Source: JAEULH01 sp963746275 (GTDB lineage Bacteria > Pseudomonadota > Alphaproteobacteria > Rhodospirillales > Defluviicoccaceae). From it: 64,000 bases of DNA. The stretch covers positions 1 through 64,000 of the forward strand of contig CAVVAX010000033.1 in NCBI GenBank assembly GCA_963746275.1, given 5' to 3'. The notes under the pieces were generated by a model. That model made no database searches. It saw nothing but the letters and a program-made list of their open reading frames with translations, and was not told the DNA's origin. A program made the translations under genes and the position numbers. Numbering within the stretch: position 1 is the stretch's first letter; the number at the start of each line of letters is the position of its first letter. Shown piece after piece: positions 43,409-54,751 of the stretch.

Positions 43409-43624
43409 GTGACAACTGATTGGACCGCGTCGAGGACGAAAGTCCGCGTCCACCGTGACCGCCTGCGCCGGCGCGGCCTGCGGCCGATCCAGATCTGGGT
43501 GCCGGACGTGCGGGTGCCCGGGTTTCGGCTGGAGGCCCACCGGCAATCGCTTGCCGTGGCTGGCAGTCCCCAGGCTAGCGAGGATCAGGCGTTCATCGAC
43601 GCGGCGTCGTACGACGAGGAATGA
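43409..43624 (+). CDS. MazE-type antitoxin, DUF3018 family
   Basis: A 71-residue product matching the DUF3018 antitoxins paired with MazF-like toxins: KVRVHRDRLRRRGLRPIQIWVPD, then FRLEAHRQSLAVA and EDQAFIDAASYDEE at the end. GTG 43409 gives the usual length; GTG 43397 is also possible and neither has a good ribosome site. It overlaps the start of the toxin relic by four bases (ATGA). With the toxin broken it may be an orphan antitoxin. Confidence 0.8.
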   Translation: MTTDWTASRTKVRVHRDRLRRRGLRPIQIWVPDVRVPGFRLEAHRQSLAVAGSPQASEDQAFIDAASYDEE

Positions 43625-43948
43625 GGCGGGAGCGAGATCTGGACCGTCTCGCCGCGGGAAAGCCTACGCCGGCAAGCAGAGTCCGTCTGTCATCGTTCAG
43701 GATGACGCGTTCGACGCGGCCGTCTCCATCACCGTCTGCGCCTCGACTGAGGCGCCTCTGCTGCGTCTGCCGGTCGAACCCAACGAGCGGAATGGCTACC
43801 TCCCCTGCTGGTGGTGGACAAGATCACCACCGTTCCGAAGTCCAAGCTGCGCGAGCGCATCGGCTGCCTCGACGACGAGGACGTTCTTCGCCTAATCCGG
43901 GCGATGCTGGTGTTCCTTCGGTTTGCGCGCTCGCCCTCGCGGGGCTGA
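43621..43948 (+). pseudogene. Decayed MazF-type endoribonuclease toxin
   Basis: Pieces of a MazF/PemK toxin lie in three frames. MRR is followed by EIWTVSPR, then YAGKQSPSVIVQDDAFDAAVSITVC, LRLPVEPNERNG, VVDKITTVPKSKLRERIG and LDDEDVLRLIRAMLVF. At least three frame changes are needed, and stretches between VSITVC and TEAP and after NERNG are shorter than in intact toxins. This is true decay, unlike the single-base breaks elsewhere. It probably makes no active mRNA interferase. Confidence 0.75.
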
Positions 43949-44179
43949 GGACGTCGGCGACAGATGTGCTGTCGAAGTACAAAGCCGCCGTACTCGGCTC
44001 CCGCGTCGCCCGGACGCTGGATTAGCGTCGCGCAGCACCCCTTGCACAGGAGCGCAAAGGCGCATAAACCCTGCGGCTGCGGCCCAGCGTGGTGACAACC
44101 GCGGCCGCGGCGCATTGTATTTGCAGCACTGTATTTGCCTCCGGGGGTCGCGTTCCCGCGTCGGCAAGGCGGATGGCGC

Positions 44180-44431
44180 ATGGCTCAGGACGGCACTGGC
44201 GACGACGTTTCGGCGATGAGCTTCGAGGACGCCTTGGCCGAACTCGAGCAGATCGTCCGTCGCCTCGAGGAGGGGTCGGCCAGGCTGGACGAGGCGATTT
44301 CGGCCTACGAGCGGGGGATCATCCTGAAGCGCCACTGCGAGGCTAAGCTGCAGGAAGCCCAGTCGAGGGTCGAGAAAATCGTCGTTGCTCCGGGCGGCGC
44401 GGTCACCGCCGAGCGCATCGACCTGGACTGA
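44180..44431 (+). CDS. xseB: Exodeoxyribonuclease VII small subunit
   Basis: An 83-residue helical subunit of exonuclease VII. The family pattern MSFEDALAELEQIVRRLEEG is followed by LDEAISAYERGIILKRHCEAKLQEAQSRVEKI. ATG 44180 is chosen; a further ATG lies just before SFEDA. The upstream 231-bp gap probably holds the promoter of xseB-ispA-dxs-tlyA. The large subunit xseA is not in the window. This xseB-ispA-dxs order is common in proteobacteria. Confidence 0.93.
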   Translation: MAQDGTGDDVSAMSFEDALAELEQIVRRLEEGSARLDEAISAYERGIILKRHCEAKLQEAQSRVEKIVVAPGGAVTAERIDLD

Positions 44432-44447
44432 GCGAGCCGGAGCGACC

Positions 44448-45335
44448 GTGTCCGAAATCACCGCGGCCTTGGCCGACAACGCGCGCGCCGTCGATGCGAC
44501 CCTGGACCAGCTTCTGCCGCTGCACAACGACGTTGACACCCGGCTGATCGAGGCCATCCGTTACTCGACCCTGGCCGGCGGCAAGCGCATCCGCCCGTTC
44601 CTGGTGCTGTCGGGAGCGGAGCTGTTCGCCGTCAGCCGCTCGTTCGCCCTGCGGGCTGCGGCGGCGGTGGAGATGGTCCACTGCTACTCGCTGATCCACG
44701 ACGACCTGCCGGCGATGGACGATGACACGCTGCGCCGGGGGATGCCCACCTGTCACGTGAAGTTCGATGAGGCGACGGCGATACTCGCCGGCGACGGCCT
44801 GCTCACCCGCGCCTTCGAGGTGCTGGCGGACCCGGCGACGCACACCGATCCCAGGGTGCGGGCTGATCTCGTCGTCGAGCTGGCCAAGGCTGCCGGGATC
44901 GACGGGATGGTCGGCGGGCAGATGCTCGATCTCCTGGCCGAGCACCGCGAACTGGGCATGGCGGAGATCACCCGGCTGCAGCGAATGAAGACCGGCGCGC
45001 TCATCGCCTATTCCTGCGAGGCAGGCGCCATCCTCGGCAAGGCCAGCGACAGCGCTCGCCATGCCCTTCGCGCCTACGCCCATGACCTGGGGCTCGCCTT
45101 CCAGATCGTCGACGACCTGCTCGATGTCGAAGGCGATGCCGAGGTCGTCGGCAAGGCCACCGGCAAGGACGAGCGCGCGGGCAAGGCGACGTTTGTCTCG
45201 CTCCTCGGCATCGACCGTGCGCGCAGCCAGTCGGATATGCTGGCCCGCCAGGCGGTCGAGCATCTGGCCGTCTTCGACGCGGCTGCCGACCCGCTGCGCG
45301 CGCTTGCCAGCTTCATTGTCGAGCGAACAAACTAG
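44448..45335 (+). CDS. ispA: Farnesyl diphosphate synthase (polyprenyl synthetase)
   Basis: Head-to-tail prenyl transferase making FPP from DMAPP/GPP and IPP, 295 residues from GTG 44448. Motifs: GGKRIRPFLVL, the first Asp-rich motif DDLPAMDDD, MKTGALIAYSCEAG, and the second Asp-rich motif FQIVDDLLDVEGD followed by KATGKDERAGKATFVSLLG. It lies 16 bases after xseB and 55 before dxs, all in the isoprenoid pathway. Confidence 0.94.
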   Translation: MSEITAALADNARAVDATLDQLLPLHNDVDTRLIEAIRYSTLAGGKRIRPFLVLSGAELFAVSRSFALRAAAAVEMVHCYSLIHDDLPAMDDDTLRRGMPTCHVKFDEATAILAGDGLLTRAFEVLADPATHTDPRVRADLVVELAKAAGIDGMVGGQMLDLLAEHRELGMAEITRLQRMKTGALIAYSCEAGAILGKASDSARHALRAYAHDLGLAFQIVDDLLDVEGDAEVVGKATGKDERAGKATFVSLLGIDRARSQSDMLARQAVEHLAVFDAAADPLRALASFIVERTN

Positions 45336-45390
45336 AACGGCGCCGGCGATCTTGGTGGCGCGGCGCCGGTATTGAGTGGAGAGTACTGGT

Positions 45391-47310
45391 ATGGAAACAC
45401 GGACGCCGCTCTTGGATCGCGTCAACTACCCCAGCGATCTCAGGACGCTCCCCGAGGACCAGCTGCAGCGGCTGGCGGACGAGTTGCGCCAGGAGACGAT
45501 CCGTGTGGTCTCGATCACCGGCGGCCATCTCGGCGCCAGCCTCGGCGTCGTCGAGCTGACGGTGGCGCTGCACTATGTCTTCGACACGCCGCGCGACCGG
45601 CTCATCTGGGACGTCGGCCACCAGGCCTACCCGCACAAGATCATCACCGGCCGGCGCGAGCGGATGCTGACGCTCCGCCAGGGCGGGGGGCTCAGCGGCT
45701 TCACCAAGCGCTCCGAGAGCGAGTACGACCCGTTCGGAGCGGCCCACACCTCCACTTCGATTTCGGCGGCGCTCGGCATGGCGGTGGCCCGCGACTTCCG
45801 CAAGGAGGACCACGACGTCATCGCCGTGATCGGCGACGGCGCGATGAGCGCCGGCATGGCCTACGAGGCGATGAACAATGCCGGGTCGATGGACTCGCGG
45901 CTGATCGTCGTCCTCAACGATAACGACATGTCGATCGCTCCGCCGGTGGGCGCCATGAGCGCCTATCTCTCCCGGCTGATCTCGTCCAAACCCTACCGCT
46001 CGCTCCGCCACATCGTCGCCGAGTTGGCGAAGAAGTTTCCCCGCGGCATCGAGGTGGCGGCGCGCAAGGCCGAGGAATATGCCCGCGGCCTGGTGACCGG
46101 CGGCACGCTGTTCGAGGAGCTGGGCTTCTTCTATGTCGGCCCGGTCGACGGGCACAACCTCGATCACCTGCTGCCGGTGCTGAAGAACCTGCGCGACGAC
46201 CGCGAGCCGGGGCCGGTGCTGCTGCACGTCGTCACCCGCAAGGGCCACGGCTATCAGCCGGCGGAGCAGTCGGCGGACAAGTACCACGGCGTGACCCGCT
46301 TCGACGTTGTCACCGGCGAGCAGGTCAAGGCCAAGGCGAACGCGCCGAGCTACACCGGCGTCTTCGCCAAGTCGCTGATCCGCGAGGCCGAGGAAGACGA
46401 GAAGATCATCGCCATCACCGCGGCGATGCCGGCCGGCACCGGGCTCGACAAGTTCGAAGAGCGCTTCCCCGAGCGGTGCTTCGACGTCGGCATCGCCGAG
46501 CAGCACGCGGTGACCTTCGCCGCCGGGCTCGCCGCCGAAGGCTTCAAGCCGTTCGCGGCGATCTATTCGACCTTCCTGCAGCGGGCCTACGACCAGGTGG
46601 TCCACGACGTCGCCCTGCAGCGGCTGCCGGTGCGCTTCGCCATCGACCGCGCCGGCCTCGTCGGCGCCGATGGCGCGACCCACGCCGGCTCCTTCGACCT
46701 GCCCTACCTCTGCTGCCTGCCCGACATCGTGGTGATGGCCGCCGGCGACGAGGCCGAGCTGATGCACATGATCGCGACCGCCGCGGCGATCGACGACCGG
46801 CCGAGCGCGGTGCGCTATCCCCGCGGCGAGGGCATCGGCGTCGAGATGCCGGAGCGCGGCTCGGTGCTCCCCATCGGCAAGGGTCGGATCCTGCGCGAGG
46901 GCACCAAGATCGCGCTGCTCAACCTCGGCGGCCGGCTGAAGGACACGCTGAAGGCGGCCGAGGAGCTGGCCGCCCGCGGCCTGTCCACGACGGTGGCCGA
47001 CGCCCGCTTCGCCAAGCCGCTGGACGAGGAGCTGATCCGGCTGCTGGCGCGCGAGCATCGGGTGCTCTTGACCCTGGAGGAGGGGTCGGCCGGCGGTTTC
47101 GCCGGCCACGTGCTGCAGTTCATGGCCGTCTCCGGGCTGCTGGAGACGGGAGTGAAGGTGCGGCCGATGACCCTGCCCGACGTCTTCCTCGACCAGGACA
47201 AGCCGGAGCTGCAGTACGACCATGCCGGCTTGAGCGCCGCCCACATCGTCGCCACCGCGCTCAGAACGCTGGGGCTGGAAGGCGAGGCGGCCGAGGCGGT
47301 GCGCGCCTGA
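45391..47310 (+). CDS. dxs: 1-deoxy-D-xylulose-5-phosphate synthase
   Basis: First enzyme of the MEP isoprenoid pathway (pyruvate plus glyceraldehyde-3-phosphate), 639 residues. The thiamine diphosphate site is IGDGAMSAGMAYEAMNNAG (GDG ... N). GGHLGASLGVVELTVALHY holds the N-terminal His, and the central domain has DVGIAEQHAVTFAAGLA. A C-terminal transketolase-C region follows. ATG 45391 is chosen over GTG 45376. Four bases after its stop begins tlyA. Confidence 0.95.
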   Translation: METRTPLLDRVNYPSDLRTLPEDQLQRLADELRQETIRVVSITGGHLGASLGVVELTVALHYVFDTPRDRLIWDVGHQAYPHKIITGRRERMLTLRQGGGLSGFTKRSESEYDPFGAAHTSTSISAALGMAVARDFRKEDHDVIAVIGDGAMSAGMAYEAMNNAGSMDSRLIVVLNDNDMSIAPPVGAMSAYLSRLISSKPYRSLRHIVAELAKKFPRGIEVAARKAEEYARGLVTGGTLFEELGFFYVGPVDGHNLDHLLPVLKNLRDDREPGPVLLHVVTRKGHGYQPAEQSADKYHGVTRFDVVTGEQVKAKANAPSYTGVFAKSLIREAEEDEKIIAITAAMPAGTGLDKFEERFPERCFDVGIAEQHAVTFAAGLAAEGFKPFAAIYSTFLQRAYDQVVHDVALQRLPVRFAIDRAGLVGADGATHAGSFDLPYLCCLPDIVVMAAGDEAELMHMIATAAAIDDRPSAVRYPRGEGIGVEMPERGSVLPIGKGRILREGTKIALLNLGGRLKDTLKAAEELAARGLSTTVADARFAKPLDEELIRLLAREHRVLLTLEEGSAGGFAGHVLQFMAVSGLLETGVKVRPMTLPDVFLDQDKPELQYDHAGLSAAHIVATALRTLGLEGEAAEAVRA

Positions 47311-47314
47311 GCGC

Positions 47315-48069
47315 GTGGCCCGCGGCGGCGCTGCGCGCCGACGAGCTCGTCGTCGCCCAGGGGCTTGCCGAAAGCCGCAGCAAGGCCCAGGCGCTGATCC
47401 TCGCCGGCCTCGTCTTCGTCGGCACCCAGCGGGTCGACAAGCCCGGCCAGCGCTTAGGCGAAGACAGCGTCGTCACGCTCAAGGGCCGCGACCACCCGTG
47501 GGCCTCCCGCGGCGGGGTCAAGCTCGCCCACGGCCTCGACCATTTCGCCATCGACCCGGCCGGGCGCGTCTGCCTGGACCTCGGCGCCTCGACCGGCGGC
47601 TTCACCGACGTGCTTCTCGCCCGCGGCGCCGCCCGGCGTCTATGCCGTCGACGTCGGCCATGGCCAGCTCGCCTGGCGGCTGCGCCAGGATCCGCGGGTC
47701 GTCGTCCTCGAACGCACCAATGCCCGCGACCTGTCGCCGGCGCTCGTCCCCGAGCCGATCGGCCTCATCGTCTGCGACGTTTCCTTCATCGGCCTGAGGC
47801 TGGCGCTGCCGCCGGCGCTGGCGCTCGTGGCCGACGAGGCAGCCCTGGTCGCCCTGATCAAGCCGCAGTTCGAAGCCGGCCGCGCGTTCGTCGGCAAGGG
47901 CGGGGTCGTGCGCGATCCGGAGGTTCGCCGCGCGGTCTGCGCTGAGGTGGAGACCTGGCTCGCCGCCCGGCCGGGTTGGCGCGTGGAAGGCGTGTGCGAA
48001 AGCCCAATCACCGGGCCTTCCGGGAACGTCGAGTTTCTGCTCGCCGCCCACTACGCCAAGCCGGACTGA
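47315..48069 (+). CDS. tlyA: TlyA family rRNA methyltransferase / hemolysin, frameshifted twice
   Basis: A 2'-O-methyltransferase of 16S/23S rRNA with an N-terminal S4 domain (RADELVVAQGLAESRSKAQALILAG) and a Rossmann methylase (CLDLGASTGGFTDVLLARGA, then YAVDVGHGQLAWRL, VCDVSFIGLRLALP and LIKPQFEAGR). The S4 part and the start GTG 47315 (MARGG) lie in different frames, needing a +1 change near 47328. A second +1 at about 47635 (GCCCGGCGTCTATGCC) splits the methylase. It is the last gene of the xseB-ispA-dxs run. Confidence 0.85.
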
Positions 48070-48134
48070 GGGCGCTGCGGCGGCCGGATTGCGTCGCTGT
48101 CGCGCTCGACGGTTCCCCTCCGCCGGGCGGTCGG

Positions 48135-48140
48135 TATAAT
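48135..48140 (+). promoter_or_regulatory. Possible -10 element upstream of glgP
   Basis: TATAAT preceded by GG, in the 285-bp gap between tlyA and glgP. GGTTCC at 48111-48116 could be a poor -35 at 18 bases. The transcript would have a ~210-base leader. No other consensus box is seen in the gap. Confidence 0.3.
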
Positions 48141-48354
48141 GCAGCCACAAAGAGCGGCGACGAAGCGGGACGCGGCTTCCAAGCCCACGTCGGCAGCGCG
48201 GACGGACGGTAGCTCGGCGCCATCGCCGCTCGGCACCCGGCTTGCACGGCCGGCGCGGTCTGCGGCCGCGGCCCGAAGCGCCGTGCCGCAACGCCTGCCG
48301 GCCGGAAGCCCAAGGGACGGAAACACGATAAACGCTGACCAGGGAGAGCGCGGA

Positions 48355-50857
<2,503 letters not shown>

Positions 50858-50889
50858 GCGATCGCGCTCAGGAACGCGAAAGCGTCGGC

Positions 50890-50950
50890 GCCCCCACCCG
50901 CCTGCTTCGCAGGCCTCCCTCTCCCTGAGGGAGAGGGTGGGGTGAGGGGG
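50890..50950. repeat. Double-hairpin repeat downstream of glgP
   Basis: Two adjacent perfect hairpins: GCCTGC-TTC-GCAGGC (50900-50914) and CCCTCTCCC-TGA-GGGAGAGGG (50917-50937), flanked by CCCCCACCC and GGTGAGGGGG. This kind of sequence is a frequent intergenic repeat in proteobacteria. Lying 33 bases after the glgP stop, it could stabilise the mRNA 3' end. Confidence 0.65.
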
Positions 50951-51273
50951 ACCTGCGGGGTCCGAGCGCGAACTCTTTGGTGGCTCCGCCTTCTCGTAAC
51001 ACTGCTGCTCGCCCCGGCGGGCTTCCCGCCAGCGTGTGGCGGTTGCGGGAATAGCGCCGCCCGCGCCGTGAGGCTTCCGTTGGTCGGCGGAAGGCTGTAA
51101 ACCATCGACCCTGCCGGCGTGCAGAAAAAAATGCGACGGCGGATGGACGGTTACGGCTGTGGGCGGGCCCCCGGCGGTTGGCGTGGCCGCAGGGCGCGGG
51201 CTAGAACCGTTGCTGAGGGGGCTTCGCTTGCTTCGCACAGACATCAGGCGCTGGTAGCAAACGACGGGTCGGC
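50951..51273. other. Gene-free gap before glgA
   Basis: 323 bp without a convincing gene. It should carry the glgA promoter if glgA is not read through from glgP. No strong -35/-10 pair is seen. An A-run (GCAGAAAAAAATGCG at about 51120-51134) is the only notable feature. Confidence 0.35.
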
Positions 51274-52746
51274 ATGTACATAGTTCACGTCTCAGCAGAA
51301 TTGGCTCCGGTGGCCAAGGTCGGCGGCCTCGCGGACGTGGTCTACGGGCTGAGCCGCGAGATCGAGATCCGGGGCAACACGGTCGAGATCATCCTCCCCA
51401 AGTACGATTGCATGTGGTACGACGAGATCTGGGGCTTGCACAAAGTCTACGAGGATCTCTGGGTACCCTGGTATAGCACCTCGGTCGCCTGCTCCGTCTG
51501 GTTCGGCTTCGTTCACGGCCGCAAGTGCTTTTTCATCGAGCCCCACTCCCAGGACAATTTCTTCAACCGCGGTTCGTTTTACGGTTTCAACGACGACCCG
51601 ATGCGCTTCGCCTTCTTCTGCAGGGCGGTGATGGAGTATCTCTACAAGTCCGGCAAGCGCCCGGACATCATCCATTGCCACGACTGGCAGACAGGCCTGG
51701 TCCCCGTCCTGCTCTACGACATCTACGCCCGCATGGGGATGGAGCGGCAGCGGGTCTGCTACACCATTCATAACTTCAAGCACCAGGGCATCACCGGGGA
51801 GTCGATCCTCTGGGCCACGGGGCTGGGCCGGCCGGAATACTATTTCCACTACGACCGGATGCTCGACAACTTCAACAACACCGCCATCAACCTGATGAAG
51901 GGCGGGATTGTCTACTCCAACCACATCACCACGGTCTCGCCGCACCACTCCTGGGAGGCGCGCTATACCGACCAGGGCTATGGCCTCGGGCAGACGTTGG
52001 CGATCCATCACTACAAGTTCAGCGGCGTGCTTAACGGCGTCGACTACGACATCTGGAACCCGGAGACCGACCGGTTCATTCCGTCCCACTACACGGTGTG
52101 GAACGTCGAGGGGAAGTACCCGAACAAGGACGCGCTGCGCGAGCGGCTTTGGCTGCGCAAGGAGTTCAAGCCGCTGGTCGCCTATGTCGGCCGGCTAGAC
52201 GCGCAGAAGGGCGTGCACCTGATCCAGCACGCCATGTTCTACGCGCTCGAGCACAATGCCCAATTCATCCTGCTCGGCGCCGGCGGCGACAGCGGCATCA
52301 ACAACCATTTCTGGCACCTGAAGCACTACCTCAACGACAACTCCGACTGCCACCTGGAGATCGGCTTCAACGAGCAACTCGCCCACCAGATCTACGCCGG
52401 CGCCGACATCGTCGTCGTCCCCAGCCTGTTCGAGCCCTGTGGCCTGGCGCAGATGATCGCCATGCGCTACGGCGCTGTGCCGGTGGTCCGGGCCGTCGGC
52501 GGGCTGGTGGATACCGTCTTCGACCGCGACTTCTCCGACAAGCTGCCAGAGGAGCGCAACGGCTACGTCTTCCGCGAGGCCGACTTCGCCGGCCTGGAGT
52601 CGGCGCTCGGCCGGGCCATCGGCTTGTGGTACGACTATCCCAAGGAGTTCCGCCGGCTGATCACCAACGGTATGGCCTCCGACTACTCCTGGGCCCGCTC
52701 CGGCGAGCACTACCTCGGCATCTACGACTACACGCGCATTAAGTAG
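51274..52746 (+). CDS. glgA: Glycogen synthase, GT5 family
   Basis: Starch/glycogen synthase using ADP- or UDP-glucose, 490 residues. The N-terminal MYIVHVSAELAPVAKVGGLADVVYGL has the KxGGL nucleotide-sugar motif as KVGGL. Further motifs are IIHCHDWQTGLVP, TIHNFKHQG, GVLNGVDYDIWNP, VAYVGRLDAQKGVHLI and the donor-site VVPSLFEPCGLAQMIAMRYG. Its N-terminal half (VYEDLWVPWYSTSVAC, FFNRGSFYGFNDDPMRFAFF) looks divergent from E. coli GlgA but typical of the longer variant. It forms a module with glgP. Confidence 0.92.
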   Translation: MYIVHVSAELAPVAKVGGLADVVYGLSREIEIRGNTVEIILPKYDCMWYDEIWGLHKVYEDLWVPWYSTSVACSVWFGFVHGRKCFFIEPHSQDNFFNRGSFYGFNDDPMRFAFFCRAVMEYLYKSGKRPDIIHCHDWQTGLVPVLLYDIYARMGMERQRVCYTIHNFKHQGITGESILWATGLGRPEYYFHYDRMLDNFNNTAINLMKGGIVYSNHITTVSPHHSWEARYTDQGYGLGQTLAIHHYKFSGVLNGVDYDIWNPETDRFIPSHYTVWNVEGKYPNKDALRERLWLRKEFKPLVAYVGRLDAQKGVHLIQHAMFYALEHNAQFILLGAGGDSGINNHFWHLKHYLNDNSDCHLEIGFNEQLAHQIYAGADIVVVPSLFEPCGLAQMIAMRYGAVPVVRAVGGLVDTVFDRDFSDKLPEERNGYVFREADFAGLESALGRAIGLWYDYPKEFRRLITNGMASDYSWARSGEHYLGIYDYTRIK

Positions 52747-52830
52747 CGCCGCGGCCCGGCCGGCCGGGAGGTGCCGGAGATGCCCGGTAGTGACCGCGAT
52801 CTTCTGACGTTGCGACAACAGTCATGAGGC

Positions 52831-53748
52831 TCACGCGCGGTCCCAATAAGGCGTAGCGCCGATCCGCTGGACGAGGAAGTCGGTGAACACCCGCACCTTG
52901 GCGGAGAGGTGGCGGCTCGGCGGGTAGATCACGTTGATGGCCGTCTCCGGGGCCCGGTAGTCGTCGAGCAGCGGTCGGAGCGTGCCGTCCGCCAAAGCCG
53001 GGCCGACGATGAAGGTCGGCAAGAGCGTGATGCCGAGGCCGGCGATAGCCAGGTCGCGCAGCACCTCGCCGTTGTTGACGCAGATGCCCGCCTCGACGGC
53101 GACGGAGTGCTCGCCGTCCGGACCGCTCAGCTTCCAGGTCGTGCCTGAGGCAAGGTAGCCGTAGTGCAGGCAGGCGTGGCTGGCGAGCTCGCGCGGGTGC
53201 GTCGGCGTGCCGCGGCGGGCGAGGTAGGCGCGAGCAGCACAGACGACCGGCTTTGCCGGGGCGATGCGGCGGACGATTAGCGACGAGTCGTCCAGCTTGC
53301 CGATGCGGATGCCGACGTCGAAGCCCTCGTCGAGCATGTCGACGAACCGGTCGTTCAAGACCAGGTTGACGCGCAGCTCCGGGTATAGTGCCGCGAAGGC
53401 GATCAGCGCCGGCGTCAGGTGCAGCGTGCCGAAAGACATCGGCGCGTTCACCTTCAGCGTCCCGCGCGGCTGCGCCTGAAGCGTCGAGACGGCGTCGTCG
53501 GCCTCCTCCAGATCGGCGAGGATCCGCGAACAGCGCTCGTAGTAGGCGAGCCCGGCCTCGGTCGCGGCCACGCGCCTGGTCGTGCGGTTGAGGAGCTGGA
53601 CGCCCAGCCTTCGCTCCAGCGCGATCACGTGCTTGCTGACGACCGCGCGCGAGCTGCCGAGCCGCGCGGCGGCGGCCGTGAAACCACCGCTCGCGACCAC
53701 CTGGACGAACGAGGCGATGAGCTCGAGGCGGTTGCCATGGTCCGGCAC
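52831..53748 (-). CDS. LysR-family transcriptional regulator
   Basis: A 305-residue LysR regulator of the AaeR/DmlR-like group. The N-terminal helix-turn-helix is SFVQVVASGGFTAAAARLGSSRAVVSKHVIALERRLGV (start of recognition region), followed by LLNRTTRRVAATEAG. The C-terminal effector-binding domain has FDVGIRIGKLDDSSLIVRR. GTG 53748. It is transcribed away from the pirin gene, with 104 bp between them, so it is likely to control it and itself. The inducer is unknown. Confidence 0.9.
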   Translation of the reverse strand: MPDHGNRLELIASFVQVVASGGFTAAAARLGSSRAVVSKHVIALERRLGVQLLNRTTRRVAATEAGLAYYERCSRILADLEEADDAVSTLQAQPRGTLKVNAPMSFGTLHLTPALIAFAALYPELRVNLVLNDRFVDMLDEGFDVGIRIGKLDDSSLIVRRIAPAKPVVCAARAYLARRGTPTHPRELASHACLHYGYLASGTTWKLSGPDGEHSVAVEAGICVNNGEVLRDLAIAGLGITLLPTFIVGPALADGTLRPLLDDYRAPETAINVIYPPSRHLSAKVRVFTDFLVQRIGATPYWDRA

Positions 53749-53852
53749 TGGCGCTTCCTTGTTGACAATGTTTCGTCTCCGCCGCCGATTATAGGCACAC
53801 AGTGGGCGACTATCTTCCTGGCATCCATTCCTTCGGGATAAGGAGGCCCGCC

Positions 53853-54569
53853 ATGATCACCGTTCGCAAGGCCGAGGAGCGCGGCACGACCCGCTTGAGC
53901 TGGCTCGACAGCCGCCACAGCTTCTCCTTCGGCGGCTACTACGACGAGGCGCACATGGGCTTCGGCGCGCTCCGCGTCATCAACGACGACCGCGTGGCTG
54001 CGGGCGGCGGCTTCGCCCCGCACGGCCACCGCGACATGGAGATCATCTCCTACGTCCTGGAAGGCGCGCTCGCGCACAGAGACAGCCTAGGCACCGGCTC
54101 CATCATCCGCGCCGGCGAGATCCAGCGGATGAGCGCAGGGACCGGTATCCGCCACAGCGAGTTCAACGCCTCGCAGACGGAGCCGGTGCACTTCCTGCAG
54201 ATCTGGATCGTTCCGGAGCGCGACGGGCTGGAGCCCAGCTACGGCGAGCTGGCGCTGGAGGACGGCAAGGCGGAGCCCGAGTTGCGCCGGATCGTCGGCA
54301 GGGGCGCCGACGGTTCAGGTGTGATCGGCATCAACGCCGACGCCGACATCTATCGGGCGCAGCTCCGCGGCGGCGAGGCGGTCCGCCACGCACTGGCGCC
54401 GGCGCGGATCGGCTGGCTGCAGGTCGTACAGGGCGAGGTCGAGCTCAACGGCCGCAGGTTGGCGGCAGGGGACGGCGCCGGCATCGAGGACGAGGCCGAG
54501 CTGGCCATTGAAGGACTTAGGGAGGTGAGCGAAGTCCTGTTGTTCGACATGGCCGGACCATCGCAGTAA
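53853..54569 (+). CDS. Pirin family protein (quercetinase-like)
   Basis: A 238-residue bicupin of the pirin family. The N-terminal cupin contains the metal site FAPHGHRDMEIISYVLEG and IQRMSAGTGIRHSEFN, so the three His and one Glu ligands are present. YhhW-type members cleave quercetin; others act as redox or transcription cofactors. ATG 53853 follows a strong AAGGAGG. The divergent LysR gene is its probable regulator; TTGACA at 53764-53769 may be part of the shared promoter. Confidence 0.9.
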   Translation: MITVRKAEERGTTRLSWLDSRHSFSFGGYYDEAHMGFGALRVINDDRVAAGGGFAPHGHRDMEIISYVLEGALAHRDSLGTGSIIRAGEIQRMSAGTGIRHSEFNASQTEPVHFLQIWIVPERDGLEPSYGELALEDGKAEPELRRIVGRGADGSGVIGINADADIYRAQLRGGEAVRHALAPARIGWLQVVQGEVELNGRRLAAGDGAGIEDEAELAIEGLREVSEVLLFDMAGPSQ

Positions 54570-54751
54570 AGACAAACATATCATAAGCCCGCGGCGGCGG
54601 CGGGCAGCTAGTCTCGGCGCATGTCAATCGAAGCGATCGCGCCGCCACCGCCCGCGGCCACGCCGCAGCCCAGCCCGCGGCCACTCCCGCCGCAAGCCCC
54701 GCCGCCGAAGCCGCGGCGGGCGCCGCCGCGGATCGCTCCGTTTCGACCGCG

